This document shows, one piece after another, positions 33,801 to 42,402 of a stretch of 64,000 bases of DNA (within the stretch, counting starts at the first letter, position 1; each line of letters opens with the position of its first letter). The stretch spans positions 372,001 through 436,000 of the forward strand of contig NZ_CABPSK010000003.1 in the NCBI RefSeq assembly GCF_902459645.1, written 5' to 3'. Both the position numbers and the translations under genes were made by a program. The notes beneath the pieces were generated by a model that saw only the letters and a program-made list of their open reading frames with translations, was not told where the DNA came from and ran no database searches. Source of the DNA: Pandoraea pneumonica (GTDB taxonomy: Bacteria > Pseudomonadota > Gammaproteobacteria > Burkholderiales > Burkholderiaceae).

Positions 33801-34598
33801 CGCTCCGGTGTACTGGCGAGTCCACGGGTCATAGTTGTCTGGCACGGCCACAATGCGCCCATAGATCTCATAGGCACGCTTTGGAATGCTCCCGCTGAAT
33901 TGAGCGGCCGGGAGTGTAACGAAGGCCAGTGCACTCATGGGGTAGCGCAACTTGGCGTCGATAACCTCCGTGTATGCCTCGACAACCGTCTTACCCGAGA
34001 TCGTGTCGCTCGTCGGTTGCGGCGTCTTTCGCACAACGCGAACCGTCCAACCGAGCTTTGCATGCGGTAAATCGATGCGCCGCGTGCGCTCATACTTTTG
34101 CGTCGTTTTGCCATCGAACGCTTCGTTCAGCACGTCGACGAACGGGCTACCGTCCGTCGAAAGCTGAATGGAATATTCGACACGCCAACCGACCCTATCG
34201 CCGTTGTCGAGCTGCTGCATCAATCCGGCAGCGGACAGCCTGACGCGCACCGCCGACAGACTCAGATTGTTGATCGCTTGCGTCCAATGCTGGCCGAACT
34301 TCAGCTCGACGCCGACATAGGTTTCGTTGTCGACCGAAGGCAGGCCAGCGATATAAGTCTGATCCTGCGTCCCGGGCCGGAAGTCGACCGTAGCGCCTTG
34401 GAAGTTGAACGACCCGTCCGCGTTTTGTAGCGGCGTCTCATTCACGAATACAGACCGCAACCCGTCGACGAACCCGTAGATCTCTCCTTCGCTCACGATA
34501 TCGAGCACCTTGGCCGTCGCGACGCTATGCAAACTGTCCGGTGACTCCACCGGCTGGCGCACCTCGCTCTCGGCCTTGAATCCCATCAATGCGTTCAC
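30843..34598 (-). CDS. J: tail tip/host-specificity protein J
   Basis: A 1251-aa lambda gpJ-like protein. N-terminal part (SLHSVATAKVLDIVSEGEIYGFVDGLRSVFVNETPLQN, then the MSALAFVTLPAAQFSGSIPKRAYEIYGRIV segment) is the tail hub; a fibronectin-like region follows (GEWPSVKNAVQYSVAWRRDNGDW); the C-terminus is helical and repetitive. A block of about 55 residues around FNPPMAGSTTFNAGST occurs twice (near 31775-31930 and 31345-31510). It binds the cell receptor. GTG 34598 overlaps the I stop (GTGA) and has GGAGG ahead, so it is chosen over the longer frame. Confidence 0.93.
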   Translation of the reverse strand: MNALMGFKAESEVRQPVESPDSLHSVATAKVLDIVSEGEIYGFVDGLRSVFVNETPLQNADGSFNFQGATVDFRPGTQDQTYIAGLPSVDNETYVGVELKFGQHWTQAINNLSLSAVRVRLSAAGLMQQLDNGDRVGWRVEYSIQLSTDGSPFVDVLNEAFDGKTTQKYERTRRIDLPHAKLGWTVRVVRKTPQPTSDTISGKTVVEAYTEVIDAKLRYPMSALAFVTLPAAQFSGSIPKRAYEIYGRIVAVPDNYDPWTRQYTGAWGGAFKLAWTNNPAWVFRDLVLSRRYGLGRYISADQLDKWDLYTIARYCDEMVPDGRGGMEPRFTCNVYLQKRAQARKVIQDLASLFRGIAYMAGGTVFVSADMPKDPGYVYNAANVIDGKFRYAGTPRKTRFTAALVSWSDQTDFGRQKVEYVEDPDGIQRYGLQITEVVAFGCTSQGQAQRLGQWLLLSSRLERGTVTFEVALEGLRSLPGEVVRVYDRVRARRMNDGRVSQSSGRSVTLDREPYASAGDTITINMPSGQSATRTIELISDRVVTVTQDWPEEVAKQAAWVIETSDLTAPLYRVRLVKEKRAGDKLTFEVTAVQYEPGKFEAVDHGTRIDPRPTVVVPPSVQPPPDSVTVSAYHVINQGIAITTMVGEWPSVKNAVQYSVAWRRDNGDWVSMPTTGSTSAEVQGIYAGTYVMRVRAINALGVMSAATYSVATLLEGKTTPPPVVTALSASPLVMGIALAWGFPPGPLDIERTEIWYSLTANVGAAIKLGDFAYPHNSTSLMGLAHGQKFYFWARLVDRSGNVGDFYPSVGGVLGSTDVNPGNILDYIKGEVDESIIGKKLAERIDLIDGPPELPGSVNARVRGVQSEVEGLSSALVDEHEQRVTALDAMAQKVDGVYAQFNPPMAGSTTFNAGSTLVLAGVWSQQAAWASEDMAAAKRIDSVQASVGDVAALANREASASVERDRVISTQVDLVKASVGDTNALVTREASASLERDKAITKQVDAMQSSFENVDARLIEESQTRAQQNDALATKLDGVYATLNPPMAGSTSFNAGSTKVFAGVWSQQSAWAAENMAVARRVDNVQASLGETSAAIQDLSEAQVSLDGKISASRVVQVNVTADGIPYAAGFSVGIDNSNGKPTSRFGVQADQFFVLNVVNGKVSIPFAIQNGDTVINSALIGKATLGSGVFVEWLESDARNALGQPLLRLNFRTGQMEFNPMNAEGRRLKIDSNGVTLFFPNGNINAQFGWWDA

Positions 34599-35152
34599 TG
34601 CTGATCCTCCGCATAAATGCCGCCAGAACCCACCGCCGAACCTGCAATCACGCGGCCGTATGCCAGACCGACGCAGTTCCCCTGCGCTTCGGTGTTGACG
34701 ATCCCGTTGAAGTAATACGAAGCGCCGTTGTCCGGTGAGTCGGCCGCCGCGACGCCGTTCGGTTGACGTGAGATCAACTGCGTCACGCCGCCGAGCGTCA
34801 TCGAAATCCCGAGCGGCGCAGCGGCGGGAAACCATATCGACGCGACCAAGAGCACCCCACCCAGAATCGTTTGAAATACGCCGCCAGCCTTCGCCCCCTG
34901 CAAGATCGGAGCGATGCGAATGTCCTCGCCGTTGGCGAATGTCCGCAGCTCGTCATAGCCGAGGTTTCGCTTGCCGACGAACACGGCATACGAGATCCCG
35001 AGATCCTGACTCTCCATCAGCGCTTGCCTAAAGCCCGGGACCATCACGCTAAGTGCCTTGATCGCTTCGGCCGGGGACGCCACCACTAAGCGGTGCACGC
35101 GACCGAACCGCGCCCCTAGCCATCCGTAGAGCCTTATCGTCGTATAGGTCAT
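34595..35152 (-). CDS. I: tail assembly protein I
   Basis: A 185-aa lambda gpI-like protein. The N-terminal half has a ubiquitin-like pattern (YTTIRLYGWLGARFGRVHRLVVASPAEAIKALSVMVPGFR), and the middle has a hydrophobic hairpin (GGVLLVASIWFPAAAPLGISMTLGGVTQLI). It helps to assemble the tail tip and is not usually found in virions. Overlaps the J start (GTGA). Confidence 0.88.
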   Translation of the reverse strand: MTYTTIRLYGWLGARFGRVHRLVVASPAEAIKALSVMVPGFRQALMESQDLGISYAVFVGKRNLGYDELRTFANGEDIRIAPILQGAKAGGVFQTILGGVLLVASIWFPAAAPLGISMTLGGVTQLISRQPNGVAAADSPDNGASYYFNGIVNTEAQGNCVGLAYGRVIAGSAVGSGGIYAEDQQ

Positions 35153-35170
35153 TTGCGGGACCCCATAGAA

Positions 35171-35193
35171 AAGGCCCGCTCGTGGCGGGCCTT
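35171..35193 (-). terminator. strong hairpin between K and I genes
   Basis: Nine-bp stem AAGGCCCGC/GCGGGCCTT with a five-base loop, followed by TTTTC on the minus strand. It lies between two co-oriented tail genes and may lower or protect downstream transcripts; a working terminator here would need antitermination. Confidence 0.6.
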
Positions 35194-35215
35194 GAGAAGC
35201 GTCAGACTCATTCGA

Positions 35216-35983
35216 TCATTCGCGCACGTAGCGCAGCACGTGACGGGTGCAATCGAGCCAGTACCCGCCATATACGTCGCGCGTAGAGAGGCGCCCGTGT
35301 AAGTGGTGCAGCATGCAACCGTCGCCGATGTAGACCCCGGCATGGTTCGGGACACCGTTCTTGCTGCGAATCTGCATCAGGATCACGTCGCCGACTTGCA
35401 AATCGCGAACCGCGCGGTGCACGGCGGCCGGACTATCAGCAACATCCTCGAAGCCAGCGTCGCGATAGTGCTGCCGATACAAGTCACTTTGCCCGTCGTC
35501 CCACCAGCCATCCGTTCGGCCAAAGTCCGGCAACACAATGTCGCGCTCCCGCTCGTACCAATCGCGCACAAGTGCATAGCAGTCGAGCGTACCGTGATGG
35601 AAGGATCGGCCGACGAGCGGGGCCACGTAGCCACGTGGCTCGATCATCTTCGTCTCGCCGGACGGCCAAGCCATAATCAGCCACGGCAGGCGAGAGCCTT
35701 CGCACCTCACGAGATCCCCCTGACTGGGTTCGGGTGACGCATCGGGATGTGAATGCACTGCACACACAATCTCGCCCAGATCTTCGGCTGCGGAATACTC
35801 ATCAGCGGGCAGCATGAAACTATCCCATTTCCCCGTACGCGGATTGCGCGCGGCCTTGTTCGAACACGGCACGTACACCTCGCGCCCTCGCTCAATGATG
35901 ACGAGGCCGCAGCATTCCCGACGCTCGTTCTCGTATTCCTTGGCGGCGTGCTCGCGGATGGCTTGCAACGTGGTTTCGTTCAT
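35216..35983 (-). CDS. K: tail tip protease K (JAB + NlpC/P60)
   Basis: A 255-aa two-domain enzyme. N-terminal JAB/MPN metalloprotease: ECCGLVII...VHSHPDASPEPSQGDL (the HSHP-x(n)-SxxD zinc site). C-terminal NlpC/P60: TLDCYALVRDWY (Cys nucleophile) and NHAGVYIGDG (His). It matches lambda gpK and probably trims wall or J/I during tip assembly or entry. ATG 35983 is used, and its stretch overlaps the L stop. Confidence 0.92.
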   Translation of the reverse strand: MNETTLQAIREHAAKEYENERRECCGLVIIERGREVYVPCSNKAARNPRTGKWDSFMLPADEYSAAEDLGEIVCAVHSHPDASPEPSQGDLVRCEGSRLPWLIMAWPSGETKMIEPRGYVAPLVGRSFHHGTLDCYALVRDWYERERDIVLPDFGRTDGWWDDGQSDLYRQHYRDAGFEDVADSPAAVHRAVRDLQVGDVILMQIRSKNGVPNHAGVYIGDGCMLHHLHGRLSTRDVYGGYWLDCTRHVLRYVRE

Positions 35984-36678
35984 GATCGGTTCAGCCCTGC
36001 GCCCGGGAAGGCGCGAAAAGGTATCGGCTCCCACTCGCCGAATCGCAACTTGCAATCGCTCATTGCACGGCCGCACGCATCGAGCGACGGATCGTCGACG
36101 GGGTTGCCCTTACGATCGAAGCAGCGCGTGCCGGTGTAACCGCACTCCGGCCCGCGATACTCCTCGACGTCGCACCAGTTGGCAACAATGGTTCTAGCGG
36201 GGATCTGCGCATCGCCAAAGTCGAGCAACGACGCAAGTTCGAAGTCGACCTGAATCCCCGGCTCTTCGTTGGTTTTCTGCTCGATACGCCACTCGCCGGT
36301 AATTGTTCCCTGCGACGGATCTGCCGACGGGTTGCCTTCCGGGAAATTTCGAGCATCTAGATAGTGTGCGAGCGTTCGACGGCGGCGAAACACTGCACCG
36401 ACGAGATCCTCGTAAAGCACGCACATAGCCGAGATAGCCCCCTCGAAATCGCCTACCGAAACCGTGGGCGTCTCCTGCTGCCCCTCCCCGATGAGTGCAA
36501 AACCGTCGCCAAGAATCGGCCACGCCGTGTACTCCACACCACGCCACCAGATCGACGCGACGTCGGGGTAGCCATGGAAGTGAAACATCAGGCTAGGCTC
36601 GATACTCGTTGCATCGAGCTCGTACATCTCGACGTAACCACCCGGGGATAGCGTTTGAATATCTGCGAGCAACGGCAT
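35980..36678 (-). CDS. L: minor tail protein L
   Basis: A 232-aa gpL-like protein. A cysteine group in the C-terminal third (NWCDVEEYRGPECGYTGTRCFD and CGRAMSDCKLRFG) matches the [4Fe-4S]-binding region of lambda gpL. It joins the M/J tip. The stop overlaps the K start by four bases. Confidence 0.9.
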   Translation of the reverse strand: MPLLADIQTLSPGGYVEMYELDATSIEPSLMFHFHGYPDVASIWWRGVEYTAWPILGDGFALIGEGQQETPTVSVGDFEGAISAMCVLYEDLVGAVFRRRRTLAHYLDARNFPEGNPSADPSQGTITGEWRIEQKTNEEPGIQVDFELASLLDFGDAQIPARTIVANWCDVEEYRGPECGYTGTRCFDRKGNPVDDPSLDACGRAMSDCKLRFGEWEPIPFRAFPGAGLNRS

Positions 36679-36689
36679 GTCGCCCTCCT

Positions 36690-37523
36690 TTAACTTGCGT
36701 CGCCGGAAGGCGTACCGTTGACTGCGGCTGACAGTGCGTCTACGGCAGCGGTAAGGTCAGTGATACGTGTTTCCGCCTCCTTCAAACGGCGTACCACCGC
36801 CTGCACACCAGCGGCCAAATAGACCGTTAGACCGGAGTAATTAACCCGCTGGTAGTCCGGCACCATCTCGTCGGTGCCCCCTGCCGGGTCGGCAGCACGC
36901 ATCGCGTCTTTTGTCCCTGTTACCAAATGTGGGAACTGCTCCTGCAACTCGTGCGCAAAGACACCGGGACCGCGCGAGTGATCGGGGTCGAGGAGAGCAT
37001 CGTATTCGAACAGATGGAGCCGCAGGAGGCGGCCGAGTACGTCATCTGGGTCGAGATCGGCCACGTTCTCTTTTAGCCGATAGTCTGAACCTTGGGTTAA
37101 CGTGCCCAGTATCGATAGCCCGCCGACCGACGATAGCCCCATCAAAATACCGCCGTTCGCCGTGCCGCCACCGTTTGACCCAACCCAAGAAAGGCTACCG
37201 TCTACGCTCAAGAAGCAAATTCGTGCCACGACACTCGGGATATGCCACTCAAACGCGGGCCAGTTGTCGTTCTTTACTTGTACGTACCCCTTCACGGCAT
37301 TTCCGACGGTGCCGTCTCCCATAACGAAATTCGAAGATGAACCGCCCGGGTTCTTCGGCATCTTTTGTGCGAGTGCCGCCTCGGCCGTCTCGCTCGACAT
37401 TTTCGCGTCGAGCTGCCGTTGCGTCTCCTGAAAATTGTTGTTGGTCCGCGAAAATCCAGTACGCGCGTCGTCACCGCCCGCACCATCCGGCAGAGAACCC
37501 AGCCTGATAGGATCGAATGCCAT
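36690..37523 (-). CDS. S74 (endosialidase chaperone)-domain tail protein
   Basis: A 277-aa protein. The C-terminal half is the intramolecular chaperone/peptidase S74 domain of tail spikes: SDYRLKENVADLDPDD, then GVFAHELQEQFPHLVTGTKDAM, with an end coiled coil (VQAVVRRLKEAETRITDLTAAVDAL). Such domains help spike or fibre trimers fold and cut themselves off at the Ser. The N-terminal half could be a short shaft. It lies between the M and L genes, an unusual place for a fibre gene. Confidence 0.85.
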   Translation of the reverse strand: MAFDPIRLGSLPDGAGGDDARTGFSRTNNNFQETQRQLDAKMSSETAEAALAQKMPKNPGGSSSNFVMGDGTVGNAVKGYVQVKNDNWPAFEWHIPSVVARICFLSVDGSLSWVGSNGGGTANGGILMGLSSVGGLSILGTLTQGSDYRLKENVADLDPDDVLGRLLRLHLFEYDALLDPDHSRGPGVFAHELQEQFPHLVTGTKDAMRAADPAGGTDEMVPDYQRVNYSGLTVYLAAGVQAVVRRLKEAETRITDLTAAVDALSAAVNGTPSGDAS

Positions 37524-37598
37524 AGCCCCTCAAAAAGAAAAGGCCGCTTGAGTAACCCCAAGCAGCCCATATGATTTGATAACGAACCCACCGGCGCG

Positions 37599-37940
37599 CT
37601 ACGGCACCGGCGACAGTTCAAACGTGGCGGTGATCGTGCAGTTGCCAGCGCCGTGCGCGACGTAGCCGTAGCCTCCGGTCACCTTGTAAATCCCCTTGCT
37701 GTGATCTGGCGGGGTCCAGTAGAACCGCGTGACGCCGCGATGGCGGCGCAGGAAGTCTTTGACGGGTTCCAGCTCCGCAGTGGTGCCGACTAGCGTCACC
37801 GGCCACGATTGCTTTTCGACGTTAATGCCGTCGTCCGCCTGTTGGCTGTAGCCGTCGCCGAACTGCGCAGTTAGCGTGCGAAAAGTAACTTGGCCCTGCA
37901 CGTCGGGACGCACCGGCCAAGTGAAGGTTTCAAGATCCAT
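37599..37940 (-). CDS. M: minor tail protein M
   Basis: A 113-aa gpM-like protein (Phage_min_tail): TFTWPVRPDVQGQVTFRTLTAQFGDGYSQ and FLRRHRGVTRFYWTPP are the family marks. It joins tape measure and tip. Length is normal. Confidence 0.9.
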   Translation of the reverse strand: MDLETFTWPVRPDVQGQVTFRTLTAQFGDGYSQQADDGINVEKQSWPVTLVGTTAELEPVKDFLRRHRGVTRFYWTPPDHSKGIYKVTGGYGYVAHGAGNCTITATFELSPVP

Positions 37941-37965
37941 CCGCTACCTCATTCATGCGCCATGG

Positions 37966-40900
37966 CTACCTGCGGCCACGGTCAGCCCACTCGGTAATGA
38001 GACCGCCCGGCCGCAGTGCCGCTCCAATCTCAGCACGTGCCCGGTCGCCCATCTGCTCGGCGAGGCGCTGCAATAGCGGATCATTGGCTGCCGTCTGCGT
38101 TTGGGTTTGCGCACTTCCGGGGGTAATGTAGAAATTCTGTTCGACGACCACTGACGGCGTTGCAGCCCCGCGCGTTGCTGCGGGAACAGCAACCACCGGT
38201 GCGGCCGACGAACCCCCAACGTACCCACCATCGGAGAAACCCGGCAACGACGCGTTAAGGCCACTAAGAAACCCCATCATGCCGGGGCGACGCACGACGT
38301 CCGCATTCACGACGAATTCACCGCGATGCACAACGCCTGCTGCTTCGTACTTACCGCCGTCGCCCGTGTAGCCCCCTTCAGAGAAGCCGAACATGGACGC
38401 CAGCCCGCCCCACCCGCCAACGCTGCCCATCGCGCCCGATAGCCATCCGCCGTTGCCGAGAAGCGTCTCAGTGAAGAATTTCTGAGAAGCCAGCTTGGCG
38501 AGATCGCTAAGCATGCCCGTGGCCATTTTCGAGAATGCGCCACCGACCGACTCGGTGCCCGTCACCATGCTCGAAAATGCGTCGCTGAACCGCTCACCGA
38601 GATTGGTTTGAATCGCTCGGCCGAGCGCGTCGACGTTCACCTGCGTGCGAAGCATGCCGGTGTTCAACCGCGCCATGAATTCATCGATCTGCGGGGTGTT
38701 GCCGTATTCGGCTTTCAGATCTGCAACAGCCTTTTTGACCTGCTCGTATCCAGCCACGGCGATACGCGCAGCGCCGTCCGTTGCTTGCAGGCTATCCACC
38801 GTGCCCAACGTACCGAGCGCCTTGCTGTTGCTGATATTTTCGAGCGTGCGGTTGTATGTATCGTCGACCTTCCGCACTTGCTCTTCGTAATACCGCAGCG
38901 AGTCAGCAACAGTGGTGATGCGTTGCAGCGCGATAGCCTGATTGCCTTGCTGCTCGGCCTGCGTTTTTTTCTGCTGGATCTCCTGAATCTTCGCAAGCAC
39001 CTGCTCGCGTTGCTTCGCGTCCTTGCCGCTGAAGTCTTGCAGTTGCGCGATCTGTTGGTCATACAAGGCCAGCTCGTTGGCGACTGCTTCCTGCTGCGCT
39101 GCGCCCTTCGCAGCGAGATAGTCCTTAACGGTCATGAAATTCTGACCATAGAACGCGTCGAGCATTGCGTTTCGGTCTTTGAGCAACGATTCTTCGGCCG
39201 CGATCTGGCGCGTCGTCAGACGCAGCGATGCGTCTAGATCGAACTTCGGCGCATCGAAGGTCGATCCCTTGTCCTTAAACTTCTCGCTGATCTGCGCAAT
39301 ACCTTTCGACAGATCCGCATCGGAAAGCTTGCCGGTGAACTGCTCTTTGAATTCCGCGATGGCGTCGTCGCGCTCCTGCTGACGGCTCCGGTACTTCTTC
39401 ATGAAGTCCTTGAGCGCGTTCTGCGTCGTGCGCCCCTGCGCGATATCCTGCTGCTCTTGCAGGTCACGAGCACCGAACTGCAACTGTGCGAGCTGCGAAC
39501 CTTTCACCCGCAACAGCTCGTTACGCGCAACATCGTTCAATCGCTCATAGCCGCCGCGACGATTCACGATGTCGTCGACGTCTTTTTTTGCCTGCGCAAT
39601 CGCATCGGTTACTTCCGTCGATGCGGAGCGCGGGGCCATCCCCTTTGCGGCGAGCGCGTTACGCTCTTTTAGCTTGCCGATCTGCCGGTCGAGATCCGCA
39701 ATAATGTCGCTCGTGCTTTTCTCGACACTACGTTTCGCATCATCTTCGGCCCGCTGCGCGCTCGATCCCCACAACTGCCACGCAGCAACGCCAACCCCTA
39801 GCGCCGTCGTGACGAGTCCGATAGGACCGCCCAGCACGCCAAGCGCTCGCCCGAGCACGCCTGCAACACCGCTGGCGCCAGCTTTGGCAGCGGTAAGCGC
39901 CAGCGTGGCCTCGGTTTCGGCCGCCGTGGCGGCAGTCATGGCGGCAGAGATGCGGGCTTGCTGCTGACCAAGAACGGCCAATTCAGCAATGGCAGCAGCT
40001 CGTGCCTGCGTCGCAGTTGCATTGGCACGCAGCGCTGCGCTATGCGCCCCCATCGCGACCGTCGCTTCAATCGTGGCATTCGCCTCGGTGAGCGTCGCCA
40101 TAGCCTGCTCGCGCGCGGCAACGACTGACGCCTGCGTTGCGACCACTTTGTCGACCGACGCCTTTGCCTTGAGCACGTCAGCCTCGGCGCTCGCCACAGC
40201 AGCCGCGCGTTCGGTCGCAAGCGCTGCACTCGCTGTAATCGCCGCGTTGCCCTGCTGCACCATCGCGCTACCGGCCGTCAGCGCCCAGCCGCTCAGCTTG
40301 TAGGCAAGCAAGCCCTCGACCGCGCCCGCGAGCACGTCGAAGTTCTTCGCAGCCAACGTCACAGTGCTCGACAGGGTGCCACCGATCCCGGAACCCTGAT
40401 TTAGTGCAGCGACGTAGCCGATAGCTTCATTCTTGAGCAATTGAAACGACTGCCCAATCGTCTGCGGCATCTTGGCCGCTTCGGCTCGGAGCTTGTCGAA
40501 AGAATTCAGCACCGACTGAAAGACAACCTCAGACGTCAGCTTGCCCTCGGTGCCGAGCTTCTTTAGCTCGGCCTGCGCCACGCCCATACCGTCCGCAATG
40601 GCCTGTGCGAGACGCGGCGCGTTCTCCGTGATCGACCGGAATTCATCGCCTTGCAAGCGGCCGGACGCGAGGGCTTGACCGAGTTGCAAGATGGCCGCTT
40701 CGGACTGTTGCGCACCAGCGCTGCTAATCAGCAGCGACCGGTTCACCGATTCGGTGAAGCGCACGAGATCCGTCTGACTACGCGTCAGGTTCTCCGTCGC
40801 CCGGGAGACCTTGCTATACAGGTCAACCGTGGCAGTGAAGCCCGCGCGCGTGTCGTTGGCCGTGCGGAAGAGCTGCGACTGTGTTTCCTGCAACTCACGT

Positions 40901-41223
40901 TGCGTGTCGGTCACCAGCCGCAGCTTTCCGACGACCTGCTCGGAGGCATCCGAGAGCGACACAAACTCACGGGCGACCACTGCGACACTGAACATAGCGA
41001 AGGCGTTCGCCATCGCACCGCGCATCTGATCGAAGCGCTGCACGACGGCGCTCGACTGTGCTTGGATGCTTTTGAGCGCGCCTTCGGCCGTTTTCGTCGA
41101 CGACTCGATACGCTGCATGCTTTGCTGCGTGACGTCCGCAGCGCGGTTCATGTCCGCGTTAAACTTCGCGATCCCCGCTTCAAGCGAGACGACCGCAGAC
41201 CCCATGTTGACGTTGCCGTACAT
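37966..41223 (-). CDS. H: tail tape measure protein
   Basis: A 1085-aa protein that sets tail length. N-terminal helical domain (NMGSAVVSLEAGIAKFNADMNRAADVTQQSM), the tape-measure signature ALASGRLQGDEFRSITENAPRLAQAIADGMG, long Ala/Glu-rich coiled coils, a hydrophobic stretch near residues 450-470 (GVLGRALGVLGGPIGLVTTALGVGVA) and a Gly-rich C-terminal end with SEGGYTGDGGKYEAAGVVHRGEFVV. At about 0.15 nm per residue it predicts a tail near 160 nm. Start ATG 41223 (MYGNVNM). Confidence 0.93.
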   Translation of the reverse strand: MYGNVNMGSAVVSLEAGIAKFNADMNRAADVTQQSMQRIESSTKTAEGALKSIQAQSSAVVQRFDQMRGAMANAFAMFSVAVVAREFVSLSDASEQVVGKLRLVTDTQRELQETQSQLFRTANDTRAGFTATVDLYSKVSRATENLTRSQTDLVRFTESVNRSLLISSAGAQQSEAAILQLGQALASGRLQGDEFRSITENAPRLAQAIADGMGVAQAELKKLGTEGKLTSEVVFQSVLNSFDKLRAEAAKMPQTIGQSFQLLKNEAIGYVAALNQGSGIGGTLSSTVTLAAKNFDVLAGAVEGLLAYKLSGWALTAGSAMVQQGNAAITASAALATERAAAVASAEADVLKAKASVDKVVATQASVVAAREQAMATLTEANATIEATVAMGAHSAALRANATATQARAAAIAELAVLGQQQARISAAMTAATAAETEATLALTAAKAGASGVAGVLGRALGVLGGPIGLVTTALGVGVAAWQLWGSSAQRAEDDAKRSVEKSTSDIIADLDRQIGKLKERNALAAKGMAPRSASTEVTDAIAQAKKDVDDIVNRRGGYERLNDVARNELLRVKGSQLAQLQFGARDLQEQQDIAQGRTTQNALKDFMKKYRSRQQERDDAIAEFKEQFTGKLSDADLSKGIAQISEKFKDKGSTFDAPKFDLDASLRLTTRQIAAEESLLKDRNAMLDAFYGQNFMTVKDYLAAKGAAQQEAVANELALYDQQIAQLQDFSGKDAKQREQVLAKIQEIQQKKTQAEQQGNQAIALQRITTVADSLRYYEEQVRKVDDTYNRTLENISNSKALGTLGTVDSLQATDGAARIAVAGYEQVKKAVADLKAEYGNTPQIDEFMARLNTGMLRTQVNVDALGRAIQTNLGERFSDAFSSMVTGTESVGGAFSKMATGMLSDLAKLASQKFFTETLLGNGGWLSGAMGSVGGWGGLASMFGFSEGGYTGDGGKYEAAGVVHRGEFVVNADVVRRPGMMGFLSGLNASLPGFSDGGYVGGSSAAPVVAVPAATRGAATPSVVVEQNFYITPGSAQTQTQTAANDPLLQRLAEQMGDRARAEIGAALRPGGLITEWADRGRR

Positions 41224-41232
41224 GGATGTACC

Positions 41233-41957
41233 TCACTTTTTCGATGGGGGAATGCCGAATATCGTCGCGCGCAGCAGATTGGAGTGCGCAACCTTGTCCT
41301 GCAACAGAACAGGGGCCGCAGATTGCTTCTCCAACTCGGCTTGACGGCGTACGTTCCACGGCATGAAATGCAGCGGACCAAAGGCGTCAGGCGTTTTTTT
41401 CGGGTCGCGATTGACGTTGTAGATTGCCGAGACGACCGAGCCAGCCCGGAGATCGTCGAACGACGATCCCCAAGGCTCCAGTTCCGCGAAGGCAATCCAG
41501 CGCGTGAACTCCGCGCTGGACACACTTCGCTTTAGCTCGGCGACTGTTCGCCCAAGGGCGAGGGCGAGTCGGAACCAGAGCCGCTCGACTGGATCGTCTC
41601 GGAGGGCTTTTTTGCCTCTTCAACCGCCCCCGGCCCAAGACCGTTAATGCGGATTGCGTGCAGAGCCAAGCGCTCGATAACATGCGGCTGCTTCTTACGA
41701 AGCTCATCGAGCCGGTCCGCCCCGAACAGCAGCGCCCCGTCGTCGTCCACAAGGCAGAGAGAAACGACCATCTGGCCGAATCGCACCGCCGTGACGTTCT
41801 GGCTCGCATCCGAAGCGGCGACCATCATCGCGGTGAGCTGGTCGCGCTGCTCACCGCTCATCATCCGCACTCGCACGTCGCCACCCCACTCGGGCACAGG
41901 CACCGACTCGACCGCAAGATCGTCGGCAGCGAGGATTTGTTCTCGTGTCAGTGCCAT
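41233..41957 (-). CDS. tail assembly chaperone GT, made by -1 frameshift
   Basis: The G frame and the T frame (open from before 41523 to 41233) overlap. A slip back by one base at A AAA AAG (41613-41607) joins them: after the site the -1 frame reads ALRDDPVERLWFRLALALGRTVAELKRSVSSAEFTRWIAF, the usual T-domain opening. The fused product is about 240 aa. In lambda, GT binds the tape measure during tail building. The ORF that would start at GTG 41523 is probably not translated alone. Confidence 0.85.
41532..41957 (-). CDS. tail assembly chaperone G
   Basis: A 141-aa protein, MALTREQILAADDLAVESVPVPEWGG, the start pattern of gpG-like tail chaperones, with a variable, Ser-rich C-terminus. It lies between the major tail and tape measure genes. 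Most ribosomes should end at its own stop, a minority shift into the T frame at 41607-41613. Confidence 0.88.
   Translation of the reverse strand: MALTREQILAADDLAVESVPVPEWGGDVRVRMMSGEQRDQLTAMMVAASDASQNVTAVRFGQMVVSLCLVDDDGALLFGADRLDELRKKQPHVIERLALHAIRINGLGPGAVEEAKKPSETIQSSGSGSDSPSPLGEQSPS
41607..41613 (-). promoter_or_regulatory. programmed -1 frameshift site A AAA AAG
   Basis: On the minus strand the G codons GCA AAA AAG hold the heptamer A AAA AAG in the right phase for a -1 slip. It is the efficient type used in E. coli dnaX. Downstream -1 frame is open for about 125 codons. Confidence 0.85.
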
Positions 41958-41959
41958 GC

Positions 41960-42394
41960 TTAGCCCCCGACCGGCGCGTCTGCCGAGATGACTTCACCCG
42001 TCACCCGCAGCGTGACGCTAACCTTCATGATCTGATCCACACCGCCGTTTGTCGGAAAGCTCATCACGTAGGCGTCAAAGGTATCCGTGTTACCAGCCGG
42101 GTACGTCAGACGAAACGCACACTTCTTTCGCGACTTCTTAGCCGCAATGAGCGCGAGCTGCCCCGGATCCGTGAAATTGCGGTTCATTTCCATCGTGAAG
42201 TTGCCGAAGTCCTGCAAGCCCGGCCGCACTTCCTTCGCCTTGCTGCGCAGGTTCGTTGCGTCCAGCTCCGACGCCTTGCCGTCAAAGCCCTGATAGCTCA
42301 CAACCCCTTCGATCTCGACCCACTGAGCACCATCGCCCTTTACTTCGAGAATCGAGTCTTGCGCGCTGATAGCGCCATTTTCAAGAGCATCCAT
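41960..42394 (-). CDS. major tail tube protein
   Basis: A 144-aa tail tube protein: VSYQGFDGKASELDATNLRSKAKEVRPGLQDFGNFTMEMNRNF is a characteristic gpV/TTP motif. It forms the hexameric tube stacked round the tape measure. Followed by the G chaperone gene after two bases. Confidence 0.88.
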   Translation of the reverse strand: MDALENGAISAQDSILEVKGDGAQWVEIEGVVSYQGFDGKASELDATNLRSKAKEVRPGLQDFGNFTMEMNRNFTDPGQLALIAAKKSRKKCAFRLTYPAGNTDTFDAYVMSFPTNGGVDQIMKVSVTLRVTGEVISADAPVGG

Positions 42395-42402
42395 GTGCCC
42401 TC

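Noticed and set aside
41233-41523. Independent T gene starting at GTG 41523
   Set aside because: The open frame and T motif extend upstream to the slippery site, so it is the frameshift half of GT.
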